Below are positions 5,376 to 6,855 of a stretch of 6,855 nucleotides of DNA, one piece after another. A program made the translations under genes and the position numbers. The notes under the pieces were generated by a model. That model saw nothing but the letters and a program-made list of their open reading frames with translations, had not been told where the DNA came from and made no database searches. Each line of letters begins with the position of its first letter. The stretch's first letter is position 1. The stretch is from SAR86 cluster bacterium (lineage in GTDB: Bacteria; Pseudomonadota; Gammaproteobacteria; Pseudomonadales; Azotimanducaceae): the NCBI GenBank assembly GCA_013204195.1, contig JABMOJ010000195.1, positions 1 through 6,855 on the forward strand, written 5' to 3'.

Positions 5376-6503
5376 GTGAGTACTCTGGATAATATCACGC
5401 GTTGTCCCCGCTGCCAGACAGCCTTTCGAGTGACCAACACGCAGCTGAGCGCGGCCGGTGGCGCGGTTCGCTGCGGCTCTTGTCTTGAGGTATTTCACGC
5501 AAGTGCCTATTTATCAGACGCCGCGGGTGATGCTGAGCTCGCCGATGCGGTTGCAGGTATCGCGCTGAGCGACGCCGTGCTCGGCCAGAATGAGCGCGCG
5601 GGGATGCCGGCCGATGCCGTTCTAGAGTCAGCTGACAGGGAAGGGACCCGGGTAGGGTCTGTGATCGATCTTCACGATGACGACGAAAATCCCGTCGAGA
5701 GTTCGGCTGTGGTTGAGGCCGCGGATATTGTCACCGGCGTTAAAGTTGAGGAAGCCCCGGACGATGAATCCCTGGACGATGAATCCCTGGATGACGAATC
5801 CCTGGATAGGGATGAAGGCTGGAGTGGCGATGGGTCGATGCAGGTCGGTTTAGGAGTTCCTGATGATGGGGGCGTGACTGGTTTTGCCGTTGGTGCTGAT
5901 CAATCAGTACTCGAGGTGATGACTGAGGCAGAATCAGAGGCTCCGGATTATACCGCGGTGCAGCGTCTGTCATTTGAGGAGCAGGACCCTGCTGAGATTT
6001 TTGGTGCTCCCGAGGCATTAAGCGTGTCGCGCCAATGGCCTTGGGCTATCGGCGCTTTGTTACTGCTGTTGGTCCTCGGGGCTCAATATACCTGGTATAC
6101 GAAAGATCGGTTGGCGCAAAATGTGATAACAAGGCCTTACTACCAGCAATTTTGTCGGTATGTCGGTTGCCAGCTTCAGACTTATCAAAACAGCGCTGCT
6201 CTGACCGCGTCTGAATTGATCGTGCGCAGTCATCCGACTATACCGAACGCCCTGAAGGTCGATGCGATTATTAAAAATTCGGGTGCCTTCGGTCAGGTAT
6301 TTCCGAACCTGAGGTTATCTTTCGTCGATGTTAACGGTGCTCATGTCGCCCAGCGAACTTTTACGCCGGGAGACTATCTGGCGGGTGAGTTGGTGGGGTT
6401 GCGATATTTCCCAGCGCAGACAGAGGTTCGGCTTTCGTTGTCTATTGTTGACCCAGGTAAAGCGGCGCTGGGCTATGATCTGATGGTCGAGCCGGCTTCC
6501 TGA
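5376..6503 (+). CDS. Zinc-ribbon, single-pass membrane protein of the DUF3426 family
   Basis: The 375 residues fall into four parts. Residues 1-40 are an MJ0042-type zinc ribbon with C10-X2-C13 and C33-X2-C36 in CPRCQTAFRV and VRCGSCLEVF. Residues about 45-215 are a long acidic, probably disordered spacer with a 5-residue tandem repeat. One membrane helix follows at about 222-242 (WAIGALLLLLVLGAQYTW). The C-terminal DUF3426 domain (about 243-375) has the pair C260 and C265 in FCRYVGCQL and a strand-rich end. The topology is probably zinc ribbon in the cytoplasm and DUF3426 in the periplasm. Its function is not established; the N-terminal ribbon suggests binding of protein or nucleic acid, which is inference. 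The GTG start at 5376 lies 3 bp after the prmA stop and places the zinc ribbon at the N-terminus, as expected. The position between prmA and dusB is the one I recall in Pseudomonas-type genomes. Confidence 0.9.
   Translation: MSTLDNITRCPRCQTAFRVTNTQLSAAGGAVRCGSCLEVFHASAYLSDAAGDAELADAVAGIALSDAVLGQNERAGMPADAVLESADREGTRVGSVIDLHDDDENPVESSAVVEAADIVTGVKVEEAPDDESLDDESLDDESLDRDEGWSGDGSMQVGLGVPDDGGVTGFAVGADQSVLEVMTEAESEAPDYTAVQRLSFEEQDPAEIFGAPEALSVSRQWPWAIGALLLLLVLGAQYTWYTKDRLAQNVITRPYYQQFCRYVGCQLQTYQNSAALTASELIVRSHPTIPNALKVDAIIKNSGAFGQVFPNLRLSFVDVNGAHVAQRTFTPGDYLAGELVGLRYFPAQTEVRLSLSIVDPGKAALGYDLMVEPAS
5760..5804 (+). repeat. Three tandem 15-bp repeats encoding DDESL
   Basis: The unit GACGATGAATCCCTG occurs at 5760-5774 and 5775-5789 as identical copies, and at 5790-5804 with two base changes (GATGAC in place of GACGAT) that keep the protein repeat DDESL. 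It lies at residues 129-143, in the acidic spacer of the DUF3426 protein, in frame. A degenerate fourth start (D, then R) follows. The near identity of the units suggests recent slippage expansion. Confidence 0.93.
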
Positions 6504-6562
6504 TTGACCACAGATTACGGTAAGATGCAGCCTATCTGAATAAAGCGACCGCTAAAAATTCT

Positions 6563-6855
6563 ATGCTAACGATCGGGCCCCACCAGCACGCCAGTCAAGT
6601 GATTATCGCGCCCATGGCTGGCGTCACCGATAGACCTTATCGAAATATGTGCCGACAATTCGGCGCCCACTGGATGGTGTCTGAAATGATCACCAGTGAT
6701 GTTCGCTTGTGGAAATCCGTGAAATCTCGCCAGCGCCTTGCCTATCACGATGAGGCGGGGCCACGCTGGATTCAAATCGCGGGCGCAGAGCCCGAAATGA
6801 TGGCTGAAGCGGCGCGTTTGAACCAGGCCCGCGGGGCTCAAATCATTGATATCAA
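6563..6855 (+). CDS. dusB: tRNA-dihydrouridine synthase B (partial, C-terminus beyond the window)
   Basis: This flavin enzyme reduces a specific D-loop uridine (U17 in E. coli) of tRNA to dihydrouridine, using FMN and NADPH. The first 97 codons are present. The start MLTIGPHQHASQVIIAPMAG leads into the FMN-binding motif APMAGVTDRPYR (residues 16-27). VSEMITSD, WKSVKSRQRL and IQIAGAEPEMMAEAA follow, closely paralleling E. coli DusB. The window ends at AQIIDI, immediately before the expected NMGCP stretch; the catalytic cysteine is also outside. The ATG at 6563 is the expected start, though only A-rich sequence and no clear ribosome binding site precedes it. It begins 59 bp after the DUF3426 gene and may be read through from prmA. 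In many relatives fis follows dusB, which cannot be checked here. Confidence 0.96.
   Translation, partial: MLTIGPHQHASQVIIAPMAGVTDRPYRNMCRQFGAHWMVSEMITSDVRLWKSVKSRQRLAYHDEAGPRWIQIAGAEPEMMAEAARLNQARGAQIIDI

Noticed and set aside
4998..5498. A 166-codon minus-strand open frame across the prmA end and the DUF3426 gene start.
   Set aside because: It is antisense to two well-supported genes and its translation resembles no protein family I know.
6498..6526. A promoter for dusB (TTCCTG, 17 bp, TAAGAT) or one using TTGACC at 6504-6509.
   Set aside because: The first has a poor -35, and the second has no -10 at usable spacing; neither is supportable.

Overview
The window looks like an ordinary chromosomal segment of a gammaproteobacterium. 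The evidence is the run aroQ, prmA, a DUF3426 zinc-ribbon membrane protein and dusB, an order I recall from Pseudomonas and relatives, together with close resemblance of the DUF2333 and DsbD N-terminal proteins to gammaproteobacterial members. A marine Pseudomonadales/Cellvibrionales-type host is a guess, based mainly on hppA and DUF2333 occurring together. I see no transposase, phage gene, CRISPR array, rRNA or convincing tRNA.

Left part (1-3216), all on the minus strand and read from right to left: a TPR-like putative lipoprotein of unknown function (2419-3216), a DUF2333 single-pass membrane protein (1253-2299), then the N-terminal 353 codons of hppA, a membrane-bound pyrophosphatase that runs off the left edge. 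The first two genes appear to start with TTG. The gap between them is bounded by a perfect 9-bp inverted repeat.

Right part (3247-6855), all on the plus strand: a stand-alone DsbD N-terminal domain protein (3247-3711), aroQ (3800-4234), a 271-bp gap without a gene, prmA (4506-5372), the DUF3426 protein (5376-6503, 3 bp after prmA) and the first 97 codons of dusB (from 6563). The two halves diverge from a 30-bp gap at 3217-3246 that holds a perfect TATAAT.

The right-hand genes serve separate housekeeping jobs: periplasmic thiol reduction, the shikimate pathway, methylation of ribosomal protein L11 and tRNA dihydrouridine formation. Two departures from the expected layout stand out. The dsbD position holds only the N-terminal domain, ending just after its conserved C-terminal edge and lacking the electron-transporting membrane domain and the thioredoxin-like domain. 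The accB-accC pair that commonly lies between aroQ and prmA is absent, leaving the 271-bp gap. Together they suggest local rearrangement or gene splitting. I found no clearly new multi-gene system; the most worthwhile leads are the solitary DsbD N-terminal domain and the altered locus around it.
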